64,000 bases of DNA from Schistocerca nitens (Eukaryota > Arthropoda > Insecta > Orthoptera > Acrididae). Where the stretch lies: positions 16,366,501 to 16,430,500 of the forward strand of contig NC_064621.1 in the NCBI RefSeq assembly GCF_023898315.1. The letters run 5' to 3'. The notes beneath the pieces are model-generated. The model saw only the letters and a program-made list of their open reading frames with translations, did no database searches and was not told the DNA's origin. A program made the position numbers and the translations under genes. Shown here piece by piece: positions 22,389-34,761 of the stretch; the stretch's first letter is position 1; every line of letters starts with the position of its first letter.

Positions 22389-23878
22389 ATAGGGGAGGGG
22401 GGGGGGAGGAGGGAAGAAGAAGAAAAGCGCTCCCCTAGGAAGCCGTTCATCCTAGTTACCACACATTCCTAACTCGAATGATGTACTCTCGAAGTAATGT
22501 AAGAAGTCCAGCCTTCTTTCAATCCTTATCTCGGTCATATGGAGATGTTTAGCAATGTCTTGAATTTAATCCTCTTACACAACACAGTTTTAAACTGGAT
22601 TCAGAAGTACTAAGATGCTAAAAGATGAAACTTTTCTTACAACATTTGTAACATAGATATACTTTATTTTGCTTTTTTTGACCACTAAGCTCGAAGAAGT
22701 GGTTAGTGTTTAACATCCCATCGACTACTATGTCATTATAGATGGATGACTTTGGAGTGCATAACGTTACGGTAAGCGGTGGAAATATACGAACAACAGT
22801 CCAGAAAGAGAAACATTATTCAAATGCAAATTATTTGTTATGTGAGCGATAAGCAGTACAAGCAGAGAACATGAAAGTCGAAGAACGCTGAACGTAGCTG
22901 CCGCATTGTGTGGTTTCGTGCTACGGATGTGGCTTTCAGTTGTGCATGTGACGTGAATAGTAAATCGAAACAGCTGCAGCTGCCACAGCTTCCTATCTGA
23001 GGCTGCAAGGAGAGACTCTGGTACATAAAATATTTAAAAGGTCAAGAATATGTGATCAAGAAAGCTTAAAATTAAAGGCAGAGGCTATTAATTACGTAAT
23101 CCATCGAGGGAGGTTACATAGGTGTCAAGACGTTGGGCGTTATTTGGCAACAGCACCATTCGGACTTAAAGAGTCTGGATGCCTTGACTTGTCAAGGTCA
23201 AGGCCAGGATTTCATTTTTTTCCAACGAGCGTCCCGGTTATTGCATTTCCGGTTTTGTTCGATCAAATTATGTATTCATTTCCTTATGAGGTCGACGGCT
23301 GTGGCAAGTTTAATAGTAACCACGTTTCTTCCTTCTCTGATTATAAGCGATAACAGCTTCACAAAAAATTTCTATCACGGATGCTATTAATTTTGTGAGG
23401 AACTTCGATACAAATTATTACGGATTTCTGAGACACAAATTCGCAGATTTCAGATAGTCATTTCTATGGCAAACTGTTAGATCAGTCGTTTATCCAATGA
23501 GTCACTGCTAGCCTGTACGTCATTGTATTCATCTTGTTCCGCAAATATTTAATTTGTGGCTTCCCTGTGCTATAAGCTGTTCGTGTCATAAAATAATTTA
23601 TTATGTGTGCAGGTGGGCAATCTCGAACGTAAAACGTATTGTGAGGCGTGTGAACGGGAAAAACTGTAACATGCACTTTTGTATGCCCAACACGATGGAG
23701 CCCCGTTGTAACTTCTGTAACTTCGCTGGTGTGTAGAGTTATATAACTGAATAAGTGGTAGAGGGGCATGCTTTGCGTTTTTTAATATTACTAGATGCTG
23801 TTTTAATTTACAGACTCAATAATTTCGAAAATACGCTGTCGAAAGAACGTCTCTTACTTAGAGGCATTACCTACGTGT
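20961..23878. other. 2.9 kb without recognisable genes
   Basis: No supported coding frame. Contents: a roughly 170-bp pyrimidine-rich tract (about 21530-21700), a CCTATATAAG TATA-like box at 21972 without a convincing initiator, and a purine-rich A/GA/G microsatellite at 22327-22430. The remainder is AT-rich unique-looking sequence. Confidence 0.6.
22327..22430. repeat. A-run / (GA)n / G-run microsatellite
   Basis: Poly-A, then about 14 GA units, then a G-rich run and AAG repeats: an almost pure purine tract about 100 bp long. Confidence 0.9.
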
Positions 23879-24770
23879 CTCGTACGTTAGACTGCATCTG
23901 TATCTACTTCTGTACTTCAGAGGCCATCTTACGGTGTGTAGCGGAGGGTACTTGTGTCCCACTGTCACTTCGCATCTTTCCTGTTCCAGTCGTGCATAGT
24001 TATCTGGAAGACCGATAGTCGGTAAGCTTCCTTATGAGCTGGAATCTCTCTAAATTTATCTGCAAAGTCTGCTCGCAAGTTATAAACAGAAGGAAGCCAT
24101 ATACTGGCTGGTTCTTCTGGCGTGAACAGTGAAGCACACCGCGATTCACAACACCTCTCCTGCAGCGCTAGGTGAACATCTCCGTTACAAAAAGAAATGG
24201 GAGCACTATGGGACAACATCTGAGGTCGTCAGTCCCCTAGAACTTAGAACTACTTAAACTAACCTAAGGATATCACACACATCCATGCCAGAGGGAGGAC
24301 TCGAACCTGCGACCGTAGCGGTCGCGCAGTTCCAGACTGTAGCGCCTAGAACCACCCGGCCACTCCGGCCGGCCAGTCCGGCCGGCCATCTCCGTTACAC
24401 TGTCGCTGTTACTAAGTAAACATGTCACGTCACGCGCTGCTCTTCTTCTCATCTTCTGTACTTCCACTGTCAGTCCTACTTGGTACTGATCTCAGACTGA
24501 CGATCAATACTCAAGTATGGACCGAACGAGAGTTTTGTAAGCTACATTCTTTGTGAGTGCACAACACTTCCGGATAACTACCATACTTGTGAATAGTTTT
24601 ATGTGGTCGTTCCACTTTTAACCGCTTCGCACTTACACTCCTAGATATTTTATGGATGGAGTACTTCTGGTGATTGTTCTGCAATTGTGATACTTGGTGT
24701 TTCTACTTATTTACGTGCAGTACGTCATATATTTGTACGTTGAGGGTCGATTACGAATCCCTATGTATAA
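23879..24770 (-). mobile_element. CR1/Jockey-type LINE fragment, RT C-terminus
   Basis: The minus strand reads segments I recognise from insect CR1-like LINE polyproteins after the RT core. These are EVQKMRRRAARDVTC, then (after the SINE) ERCCESRCASLFTPEEP, SIWLPSVYNLRADF, FREIPAHKEAYRLSVF and a closing WNRK. The upstream RT catalytic core is absent, so this is a 5'-truncated, frame-broken copy. A SINE interrupts it. Confidence 0.7.
24190..24386 (-). mobile_element. tRNA-derived SINE inside the CR1-like LINE
   Basis: 13-bp target duplication CATCTCCGTTACA at 24177-24189 and 24387-24399. The GGCCGG head terminus is duplicated (GGCCGGCCAGTCCGGCCGGC). Confidence 0.92.
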
Positions 24771-24778
24771 AGGGCAGT

Positions 24779-25440
24779 ACACTGGCGGAGCTGTCGTTTG
24801 TTATATGGTGATTCACGTGAACAGGGTTCCGACGTGAAATGAGTTAACGGAATTTGCAAGCAGAATAGCAGTTGGTGCTAGACGCATGGGACATTACATA
24901 TCCGAAATCGTTAGGGAATTCAGTATTCCGAGATCCACAGTGTCGAGAGTGTGCCAAGAATACCAAATTTCAGACATTACCTCTCACCAAGACCAACGCA
25001 GTGGCCAATTGCCTTCACTTAACGGCCGAGAGCAGAGGCGTTATCGTAGAATTCTCAGTGCTGAGAGACAAGCAACACTATGTGAAATAACCGCAGAAAT
25101 CAATGTGGGACGCACGACGAATGTATCTAATAGCACAGTGCAACGAAATTTGCCGTTAGTGGGCCAAGGTAGCAGACGGCAGATCCGAATGTCTTTACTA
25201 ACAGCACGACATCACCTGCAGCGCCTCTCTTGGGATAGTGACCACATCAGTTGTAGCCTAGACGATTGCAAAAGCGTGGCCCGGTGAGAAGAGTTTCGAT
25301 TTCAGATGATAAGAGCTGATGATAGGCGCAGACCCGACGAAGCCGTGGACCCAGCTTGCCAACTAGGCACTGTGCAGGCTGGTGGAAGCTCCATGATGTA
25401 GAAAGACGTTAGTTCCGACGTCGACCTGTAGGCTGGTACC
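24779..25440 (+). pseudogene. Tc1-like transposon, N-terminal half of transposase
   Basis: The left end TACACTGGCGG is a Tc1-type terminus. The frame from about 24886 encodes the bipartite helix-turn-helix (SEIVREFSIPRSTVSRVCQE) and a second DNA-binding segment (TTNVSNSTVQRNLPLVGQGS). The start of the catalytic domain (DHISCSLDDCKSVAR) ends at a TGA at 25285, where WSDESRF is expected. A further piece (DEAVDPACQLGTVQAGG) follows to about 25400. The second Asp, third acidic residue and right terminus are missing. Confidence 0.8.
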
Positions 25441-27600
25441 CTGAGGAAGCATATAGGCCCTCCCAGTAAGGTAGCGTAAGGCCGTCGCATTGAATGGTGG
25501 CTACGTTGAAAAATAGGGTTTGGTAGCCAAAAGAGTGGGGAATAGTATGAAGTATTGAAATACTCAGTAAAAGCAACCAGCTTCCAAAACATAAAAATAT
25601 GTTGCCTTACTTAGTGAACGCCCCAGAAAGAACTTCTCTTATCGAACAAGCGGGGCCCTGCGACCAGCCTGTGGCGGAACCCAGCCAGTGTTGACATAAA
25701 TGTTTTCTGGGTATGGTACCGCGTCACAATGTAAAAACTGCTGCTGCTGGAGAAAAACCAACGTTTCGGCCACGATTGCAGCGGCCTTCTTCTGGGTCAT
25801 TCAACGCTAATTCAGTCCTTCATGCTACATTCCTGTACTGACTCATATACTGAGATGTAGACACATTAAACACCGAAAGGAAGTTGAAGGCTGTCAACGC
25901 ACTTCTCGATAACAATGTGTTACAATATCTTACTTTGTACATTTTGGTTATGAAAATCGGTGTCAACGTTCCCGAAATATTGGATAGGAAGAGTTGCTCC
26001 TTTTTTCGCGTTCATCTCGTTCAGCTAATCTGATCAAACCCGATTTCTCCATTTGGGCCATATGAAACGTTGTGCACACGAGACTTCTGTGAAGACTGAA
26101 GAGAATCTCGTGGCAAAAATTCTCTCTGATTTGTTCTTTGGGGCCAGCAGTGCGAAATATGTCCTCTAATGACATGATCATCATAAACGTCAGCCATTTA
26201 TATTGCTCTTCAGATGGTCTTGACAGCTGTCAAGTGAAAAAGAGCGTACATAACAACCGACCAAAGTCAGATATACGTCCACAATTTACATCTAACGAGA
26301 AACACATAATTCTAAAAAAGAAAGGACATGGCAGCAACGATACTACATGTAAGAGCATATGATGATGGCAATATGCCGAAATGGGTTCATGGTGAGTGAT
26401 TTATAAAATAAAAACCATTTAAAGATCAGTGTAGCTAGGCGATATTTATAATAAACTCTCGCTGCATGTGAAATTTTCTTGTTCGAACGCGTACCCCCGG
26501 TACGACGGTGGCACACTTACATTGAAGCAGAAAGATGTCATTTCCAGCAACATTTGTTGAGTTTAGTACATGTGCAGATAAATAAAATTACTACAAAAAA
26601 TGTCTATTTATAATTATATCGCCGTCATTAGACGAACGGGAAAGTAATTTCTTTCTCATTTTCGATTATAATTTTCAGCTAAGGTTCTGTCTACAGCTGA
26701 TACATTTTCTCTTCCCTAGCATTCATGACGACGACGACGACGACGATAATAGTGATGTTGACATTGATTACGTTGGTTTCAGAGCGCTCAGCCCTATGAT
26801 TACTGAGGTAGTCGTAGATTTTCAGTGCACGCATTCAGTGATACGAACAAACTCTATTCTCATAAGGGAGAACCTAGAGACGGTGGCACATGGGCACATA
26901 TTACAGACTTAATAGACAGTGATAACCCAGAGAGCAATTACTTATCAGTGTGCTAAAATGGACGATTATATAATCGCATGAGCGTGTACGTACCTAGATG
27001 CACCTTCATAAACCATGACATAAAACACTATACAAAATTACAAAAAGCTGAAAAACGTGCGAAAACTCTTTCCTAGTTAACATTACCTCGCTGACCACTA
27101 CAATAAAAAATTAAAACAAAAACAAAAAAATCAGGAAAGACCCATCCTCTATGGGAACAGGTAAAACTTGGTTAAAAGGTCTGCATACAGTCTTTAACGT
27201 TACTTACATAAAATCTAAGTCTCAGTTGAAAGCTACATGTGTATTAAAAATAAAATTATGATCAATGTAATTACGGGTGATTTCATCGCTATCTGAAAAC
27301 GAATGAAAGAGCCACTCCGAGAAACATTGAAATAACCTCTCCATTAATGTTACCAGGGGTACGAAGGACACACGAAACCTTGCAACCTTTCCCACATTCG
27401 CCTTTTTGTTACTCAAAATAATAGAAAAAATCGTTATGGACAAAAACAGCAGTTCTTTTTTCAGAATAAATAATGCAGTGTAGTGAAATGCGGCACATCG
27501 GAAGTGGTACGCGAAAAGCACCGATCACTGATGGGTCCTCCCGTCGCAGGAGGTGCCTCTGTGTGAGTCGTGAGGACGCCACTTGCAGACAGAACGTGGA
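25441..27600. other. 2.1 kb without recognisable genes
   Basis: No supported coding frame. A GTTTCGGCCACGATTGCAGC segment near 25770 and TGATGGCAATATGCCGAAAT near 26362 resemble recurrent insect repeat text but could not be assigned. A (GAC)n tract lies at about 26726-26745. Confidence 0.5.
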
Positions 27601-27619
27601 GGCGTGCGTGGAGCATAGC

Positions 27620-28267
27620 AACATAACGGTTATGGGTCTGGAGTCAATTTTCCGGACGTGGAAGTGTAACGGAGACAACAGTTTATTTGTTGTACTGGAG
27701 TCACCAGCGGTTGTCCTCGGTGTGTGCAACATAACGGTTATGGGTCTGGAGTCAATTTTCCGGACGTGGAAGTGTAACGGAGACAACAGTTTATTTGTTG
27801 TACTGGAGTCACCAGCGGTTGTCCTCGGTGTGTGCAACATAACGGTTATGGGTCTGGAGTCAATTTTCCGGACGTGGAAGTGTAACGGAGACAACAGTTT
27901 ATTTGTTGTACTGGAGTCACCAGCGGTTGTCCTCGGTGTGTGCAACATAACGGTTATGGGTCTGGAGTCAATTTTCCGGACGTGGAAGTGTAACGGAGAC
28001 AACAGTTTATTTGTTGTACTGGAGTCACCAGCGGTTGTCCTCGGTGTGTGCAACATAACGGTTATGGGTCTGGAGTCAATTTTCCGGACGTGGAAGTGTA
28101 ACGGAGACAACAGTTTATTTGTTGTACTGGAGTCACCAGCGGTTGTCCTCGGTGTGTGCAACATAACGGTTATGGGTCTGGAGTCAATTTTCCGGACGTG
28201 GAAGTGTAACGGAGACAACAGTTTATTTGTTGTACTGGAGTCACCAGCGGTTGTCCTCGGTGTGTGC
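27620..28267. repeat. perfect tandem array, 6 x 108 bp
   Basis: Six apparently identical 108-bp units, starting at 27623, 27731, 27839, 27947, 28055 and 28163. Each opens with the palindrome CATAACGGTTATG and carries two CTGGAGTCA copies. Because 108 is divisible by three, long frames run on both strands (36-aa repeats). These are by-products unless expression is shown. Identity among units implies very recent amplification or homogenisation. Confidence 0.95.
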
Positions 28268-28282
28268 AGTGATAATTTAGAA

Positions 28283-28420
28283 AGAGGCGAGAAAAGAATG
28301 AAAATCTATATTTACCACAGAAGTTGTGTTTTGCAAATTGTTTATAACCAAAAGAACAGAGGCGAGAAAAGAATGAAAATCTATATTTACATCAGAAGTT
28401 GTGTTTTGCAAGAACATTGT
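28283..28420. repeat. 75-bp tandem duplication
   Basis: AGAGGCGAGAAAAGAATGAA...GAAGTTGTGTTTTGCAA occurs at 28283 and again at 28358 with few differences, directly after the 108-bp array. Confidence 0.85.
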
Positions 28421-28556
28421 ACTATAGAGACCAGTCGAATCAGGCAGTGCAGTTGTTAAAGACACTGAACTCGTATTTTGGCGGATGGAGTTTGTTCTGT
28501 CCACCAATCCTGGTTTAGGTTATCTTAAACATTTCCAGGAAAATTACGACGGTAAT

Positions 28557-31097
28557 CTGCAGATGACGAAGAAATTGAAGAAATGTATGATGAGAAAAAA
28601 GAAATTATTCAGGTAGTGAAGGTAGACGAAAATTTAATAGTCATGGGTGACTGGAATTCGGCAGTAGGAAAAGGGAGAGGAGGAAACGTAGTAGGTGAAT
28701 ACGGATTGGAGCTAAGAAATGAAAGAGGAAGCCGTCTGTTAGAATTTTGCACAGAGCATAACTTAATCATAGCTAACACTTGGTTCAAGAATCACAAAAG
28801 AAGGTTGTATACATGGAAGAATCCTGGAGATACTAATAGGTATCAGATAGATTATATAATGGTAAGACAGAGATTTAGGGACCAGGTTTTAAATTGTAGG
28901 ACATTTCCAGGGGCAGATGTGGACTCTGACCACAATCTATTGGTTATGAACTGTAGATTAAAACTGAAGAAATTGCAAAAAGGTGAGAATTTAAAGAGAT
29001 GGGACCTGGATAAACTGAAAGTACCAGAGGTTGTAGAGAGTTTCAGGGAGAGCATAAGAGAACAATTGACAGGAATTGGGGAAAGAAATACAGTAGAAGA
29101 TGAATGGGTAGCTCTGAGAGATGAAGTAGTGAAGACAGCGGAGGATCAAGTAGGTAAAAAGACGAGGGCTGGTAGAAATCCTTGGGTAACACAAGAAATA
29201 TTGAATTTAATTGATGAAAGGAGAAAATATAAAAATGCAGTAAATTAAGCAGGCAAAAAGGAATACAAACGTCTCAAAAATGAGATCAACAGGAAGTGCA
29301 AACTGGTTAAGCAGGGATGGCTAGAGGACAAATGTAAGGATGTAGAGGCTTGTCTCACAAGGGTTAAGATAGATACAGCCTACAGGAAAAATTAAAAAGA
29401 CCTTTGGAGAAAAGAGAGCCACTTGTATGAATATCAAGAGCTCAGATTGAAACCCAGTTCTAAGCAAAGAGGGGAAAGCAGAAAGGTGGAAGGAGTATAT
29501 AGAGGGCCTATACAAGGGCGATGTACTTGAGGACAATATTATGGAAATGGAAGAGGATGTAGATGAAGATGAAATGGGATATACGATACTGCGTGAAGAG
29601 TTTGACAGAGCACTGAAAGACCTGAGTCGAAACAAGGCCCCGGGAGTAGACAGCATTCCATTAGAACTACTGACGGCCTTGGGAGAGCCAGTCATGACAA
29701 AACTCTACCATCTGGTGAACAAGATGTTCGAGACAGGCGAAATACCCTCAGACTTCAAGAAGAATATAATAATTCCAATCCCAAAGAAAGCAGGTGTTGA
29801 CAGATGCGAACATTACCGAACTATCAGTTTAATAAGTCACAGCTGCAAAATACTAACGCGAATTCTTTACAGACGAATGGAAAAACTGGTACAAGCCAAC
29901 CTCGGGGAAGATCAGTTTGGATTCTGTAGAAATGTTGGAACACGTGAGGCAATACTGACCTTACGACTTATCTTAGAAGAAAGATTAAGGAAGGGCAAAC
30001 CTACGTTTCTAGCATTTGTAGACTTAGAGAAAGCTTTTGACAATGTTGACTGGAATACTCTCTTTCAAATTCTAAAGGTGGCAGGGGTAAAATACATGGA
30101 GCGAAAGGCTATTCACAATTTGTACAGAAACCAGATGGCAGTTATTAGAGTCGAGGGGCATGGAAGGGAAGCAGTGGTTGGGAAGGGAGTGAGACAGTGT
30201 TGTAGCCTATCCCCGATGTTATTCAATCTGTATATTGAGCAAGCAGTAATGGAAACAAAAGAAAAATTTGGAGTAGGTATTAAAATCCAGGGAGAAGAAA
30301 TAAAAACTTTGAGGTTCGCCGATGACATTGTAATTCTGTCAGAGACAGCAAAGGACTTGGAAGAGCAGTTGAATGGAATGGACAGTGTCTTGAAAGGAGG
30401 ATATAAGATGAACATCAACAAAAGGAAAACAAGGATAATGGAATGTAGACGAATTAAGTCGGTTGATGCTGAGGGAATTAGATTAGGAAATGAGACACTT
30501 AAAGTAGTAAAGGAGTTTTGCTATTTAAGGAGTAAAATAACTGATGATGGTCGAAGTAGAGAGGGTATAAAATGTAGACTGGCAATGGCAAGGAAATCGT
30601 TTCTGAAGAAGAAAAATTTGTTAACATCGAGTATAGATTTAAGTGTCAGGAAGTCGTTTCTGAAAGTATTTGTATGGAGTGTAGCCATGTATGGAAGTGA
30701 AACATGGACGATAACTAGTTTGGACAAGAAGAGAATAGAAGCTTTCGAAATGTGGTGCTACAGAAGAATGTTGAAGATTAGGTGGGTGGATCACGTAACT
30801 AATAAGGAGGTGTTGAGTAGAATTGGGGAGAAGAGAAGTTTGTGGCACAACTTGACTAGAAGAAGGGATCGGTTGGTAGGACATGTCCTGAGGCATCAAG
30901 AGATCACAAATTTAGCACTGGAGGGCAGCGTGGAGGGTAAAAATCGTAGAGGGAGACCAAGAGATGAATACACTTAGCAGATTCAGAAGGATGTAGGTTG
31001 CAGTAGGTACTGGGAGATGAAGGAGCTTGCACAGGATAGAGCAGCATGGAGAGCTGCATCAAACCAGTCTCCGGACTGAAGACCACATCAACAACAA
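28557..31097 (+). mobile_element. RTE-like LINE, gamma copy A (5'-truncated)
   Basis: 12-bp target duplication TACGACGGTAAT at 28545-28556 and 31098-31109. Starts within the endonuclease gene and runs to the complete 3' terminus (CCGGACTGAAGACCACATCAACAACAA). RTE assignment rests on the EN-RT layout, the FADD box, the RRMLKIRWVDHVTN tail region and the short CAACAA end. Confidence 0.85.
28583..31062 (+). pseudogene. LINE endonuclease-reverse transcriptase, broken
   Basis: The AP endonuclease part (28583-29248) has the MGDWNSAVGKG motif, RLYTWKNPGD, QIDYIMVRQR and the catalytic DSDHNLLV. TAA at 29246-29248 replaces a Glu codon in the linker. Frameshifts follow near 29385 and 29450. The RT part (29541-30977) is a 478-codon open frame. 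It holds NKAPGVDSIPLELL, FVDLEKAFDNVDW (first catalytic Asp), RQCCSLSPMLFNLY, LRFADDIVILSE (FADD) and a C-terminal RRMLKIRWVDHV / RRGRPRDE tail. A TAG at 30975-30977 ends it about 28 codons early. Confidence 0.85.
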
Positions 31098-31312
31098 TAC
31101 GACGGTAATTCCGTAAGTCATAGAAACTATGGTATATCGTGCGATCATGTAGCGTAACGGCAGTCGCAGTAAATACATTCTAAAGCCCGTGGCAAACAGT
31201 ACCGAAATCAACCGACAGATTGTGGCCCCATACGAGGATGGTTCAGTACTAACGCCTGAAACATTCAGTGTGAGATTGGCCGTGCTACAGGACGGATGTA
31301 AACAGAGATGAA

Positions 31313-32265
31313 CAGCGATCATACGTTATCTTTGTCGCCGGAAAAAAATGCTACTCAGCGTGATGTGGAACTGCGGGCCGCCGCGGTTGACGGGGTATTG
31401 CCTCACAGAACAGCTGCACGCTGGGTGGAGTCTTCCCGACGTTGACGCGCAGCCACGACAGACTCGCGGCCCACACTTGTTCCTACTGACCGGTCCGTGG
31501 CTCCTACTGAATGGCGTTTAACAGAGCACAGGCGTTGGGCTGTGCAGGACTGGTTACGTCGAGGAAAGAAGTGTTCCGCATTTTACGAAAGGGCTTCAAG
31601 GTGCGGAAGAAGTGTTCAAAAGGAGCACAACATTAGTCATCAGTGGTGCAGAAGTGGACGCGTTACGAGGCAGCCTATCACCCTGGAGCGAAGGGAATGA
31701 CATTCTCAATCGCATTATAGCGGCTGATGAAACATAGATACTTGGTATGAACCGGAATTGGAGACCCATTCATTAGAACAGTGTTATCCAGGTTCAGCAT
31801 AACGCCACAAGATGCACTATAATCAATCACCCACGAAGGTCACGCTCATTCTGGGGTACGACAGCCGTGGTATTCTGGAGTGTCACCGTGTTATGGACAT
31901 CCACACCGTCACTGATCAATACTACCGGAACATTCTGCTGAGCCATCTCCGACGTACACTTGGGCGAAAGCGTCCGTCACTGCTGGATAATGCACAAATA
32001 CTCCATGAAGACGCTACAGCCCAAAGTGCAGACATCAGCAATTGTGTACAGCAGTGGGGTCGGTAAATCCTCACCCACCCACCAGATCTCAATCCTCAAT
32101 TCACAACTACAGAAACCATTGTGTGGGTGGCGCTTTGCGGACAGGGTGGATATCCTCATGGACGGCATTTCGGCGACATCTTGCACATATTGATGGCAAT
32201 TCCACTGGCATTCAGTGCCTTCCCCATCGCTGGCAACTGTTACGAAGGACAGCAGCTGATTTTGA
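31313..32265 (+). pseudogene. mariner transposase relic
   Basis: Scattered but ordered similarity to mariner transposases. An N-terminal segment lies near 31500-31650 (HRRWAVQDWLRRGKKC). Next come TLILGYDSRGILECHRV (the VFWDSRGVL region, 31840), RNILLSHLRRTLGRKRPSLL and an LLDNAQILHED block. That block stands where LLHDNARPH, the second Asp, is expected. DLNPQF follows. Multiple frameshifts and stops make it inactive. Confidence 0.65.
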
Positions 32266-32673
32266 TTAATTTTTATTCCATTGGCGCTCGCGCACGATAA
32301 ATTTACACTGAGTTCAAATGAGTGTGTTTCATTTCACCCTTTGCCGTGATTTCCTGTACTGGAACCCTATTTTATGGTGTCATTCAGCTTACCAGTTCTA
32401 TGCACATCGTGGAATTCCCATTGTCGCATTATCGCAAGATGTACCATAGTTAGCATGACTTACGGAATGACCCTCGTGTATGCCACGAGCTTATAATTGC
32501 AGCTAACTCCGTCATGGCGTGACAGGGCGAGCTACACGCAGCTCTACTGCGCGGTGGTCTACTGAGGGCGTCCTGCAAGTTAAAATATACGGGAGGCAGA
32601 CCAGTCGGAACTCCAAATGGAGACTACTCAGGGGCGGTTGTTGTTATTACAGTAAACAAGTCTGTTGTTTACC

Positions 32674-34761
32674 CGCTCGAAGAGTATAATTTTGGATCCC
32701 TTAATTGGTCAGGAAGATTAGAAAACATGTTAAGAGAAATGAACAGGTTGAAATTACACATAGTGCGAATTAATGAAGAGCCGCAACAGGAAGAGAAAGT
32801 ATTTGTGGTAGTATGTGTACAGCGTTATCAACACGAGTTAGGGTGACATAAGAGTCGATTTAATAATGGCGAAGAAGTATTGTGAACAGAATAGTGAACG
32901 GATAGTCATGCCTAAGATAGACAGAAAGCTACGACCCACCACAAACCTCAAGTATACACGTCTATGCCTACTAGCTCCGCAGTTCGTGAAGACATTAGGA
33001 AGCAGTGAATGATGAAATAAATGGAATTGTTCATTACGTTAAGAAAGAAAAAAACCTGATAGTGATGGGAGACAAAAATTCGATAGTTTGAAAAGGAAGA
33101 ACTGAGATATTATTTAGAGAATTCTTGGAAAGGAATGATGTCGCTGCTGCTTCGTAGTATTTTGCACAGAACACAATTAAGCAATTGCAAACAGTTTAAG
33201 GATCATGAAAGAAGGTTTTATACTTAGGAGAAACCAGGAACCGCCACGAAGTTTCAGGGTTAAAATAGCGGAGGCAGCAGAGAAAAACCCTGCACGGTAT
33301 ACAACAAGTTTAACTCATGAATACAAATGTTACAAAAACGCAGAAAATTAAGCAGGCAGACCCGTTAAAAATTAGACCGATAGAAAATTCAAAGTGGTAT
33401 AGCATGACATAGTGGTACAGCAGGAATACCAAGAGGCAAAACGCTAACTCTTGCGAAAGTGCTTGATCGTCGGTAAGTTGGGTGCTGCTTATAGCAGAGT
33501 TAGAGAAACCTCGGCAGAAAAGAGAAGTTGTAGTATAAACGAAGAGCTCCGGCGGCAAGCCAGTAGTAGGCGTAGGAGGAATATTAAAATGCAGATGTCT
33601 AAAAGTACTGCAGACAGGAAAGAAATTAAACGACAATATTATGGAGAAGGACGATGGACTGGATTAAGATGAGACGGTGGGTGCAGTGCTGCGAAAAGTC
33701 TTTGACGGAGCTAAGTCCAAACAATACATTTTAGGTAGACAGTATTTCCTCACAATTATTAATAACTGTGGGAAAATTAGCTATCACAAAACTGTTCCGC
33801 CTGATATGAAAAATATTTCACTCAGGAGAAATAACCCAAAACTCCGAGAAGACTGTAATAATTCCATTACGATAGAACTCGGGTGCTGAAAGTGTGAATA
33901 TTGTCGAATCATCTGTTTAATAAATCCGTATTTGAAAAATACTAACACGAAGTACGTACAGGGTAGAACAATTAATATAAGGCAACCTGGAGAAACATCA
34001 TTTATAAAAACAAGTACGTAAACCTGGGCGTGTTATGTATCTTAGAAGACAGGTTAAATAAATGAAAACTCACATTTAGAGGATTTGTAGATTTGGAAAA
34101 CGTCCTAAAAGTTTCAAATGGAAAAAGCTGTATGAAAATCTGAATTCACCAAGGATAGAACGGAATTAGTATGAGGTTATCTACAGCCTTTACTGAAGCT
34201 AGATTGCACTTAGGCAGGAGTTTAAAAAAATGGTTCAAATGGCTCTAAGCTCTATAGGACTTAACATCTGAGGTCATCAGTCCCCTAGACTTTGAACTAC
34301 TCAAACCTAACTAAAAAATGGTTGAAATGGCTCTGAGCACCATGGGACTTAACAGCGGAGGTCATCAGTCCCCTAGAACTTAGAACTACTTAACCCTAAC
34401 TAACCTACCGGACTGAAGCACCTAGAACCGCTCGGCAACAATGAACGGCAGGAATTAAACTTCAGGGAGAAGAGGTAAGGTTTGGCGATGAAATTAAAAA
34501 TTATTTCAACGATGGCTCAATAAAGGATCGAATAGGATCCTTAAAAGAGGTAGTAAGATGAACATCACTAAAAGTAAAACGAAAGTGATGGAATGTAGCA
34601 AGACTGAATGTGATGATGCTGGTGGTGTCAAAGTGGGAAATGGGGCATTACAAGTTGTAGACCAGTTGTGCAATTTAGGAAGCGAAATAACTGGCTATTG
34701 CAGACGTAAAGAGAACATTAAATGCCGACTCGCAACAATAAAAGACGCTTTCCTGAAAACC
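32674..34761 (+). pseudogene. RTE-like LINE, gamma copy B, ancient and SINE-interrupted
   Basis: Follows the gamma sequence with heavy divergence. Landmarks are GGATCCCTTAATTGGTCAGG near 32693 and GAAGAGCCGCAACAGGAAGA near 32775. RT-region matches lie at 33400-34200 (FVDLEN near 34085), and MNITKSKTKVMECSKTE, GYCRRKENIKCRLATI at 34558-34745. No long frame survives. It stops abruptly where copy C begins. Confidence 0.65.
34223..34446 (-). mobile_element. two partial SINE copies within one target duplication
   Basis: A tail-only fragment (34223-34312) abuts a second copy (34313-34446) that lacks the tRNA-like middle. Near-identical GGCAGGAGTT (34213-34222) and GGCAGGAATT (34447-34456) flank the pair, so both arrived or were rearranged as one unit. 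Host: gamma copy B. Confidence 0.75.

Larger units (their letters stand above)
28545..32477 (+). mobile_element. mariner-like transposon split by an RTE-like LINE
   Basis: The left TIR (TACGACGGTAATTCCGTAAG) continues at 31098-31160. It matches the inverted right end at about 32425-32477, including GTAAGTCAT and ACTATGGTA. The LINE at 28557-31097 inserted 12 bp inside the left TIR, duplicating those 12 bases. Without the LINE the element is about 1.39 kb, normal for mariner. Confidence 0.75.

Noticed and set aside
27620-28267. CRISPR-like array
   Set aside because: Units are directly contiguous without unique spacers, and the DNA is eukaryotic.
27473-28459. 328-aa and antisense 269-aa repeat proteins
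   Set aside because: Both frames exist only because the 108-bp repeat unit is a multiple of three without stops; no domain, start context or codon bias supports a gene.
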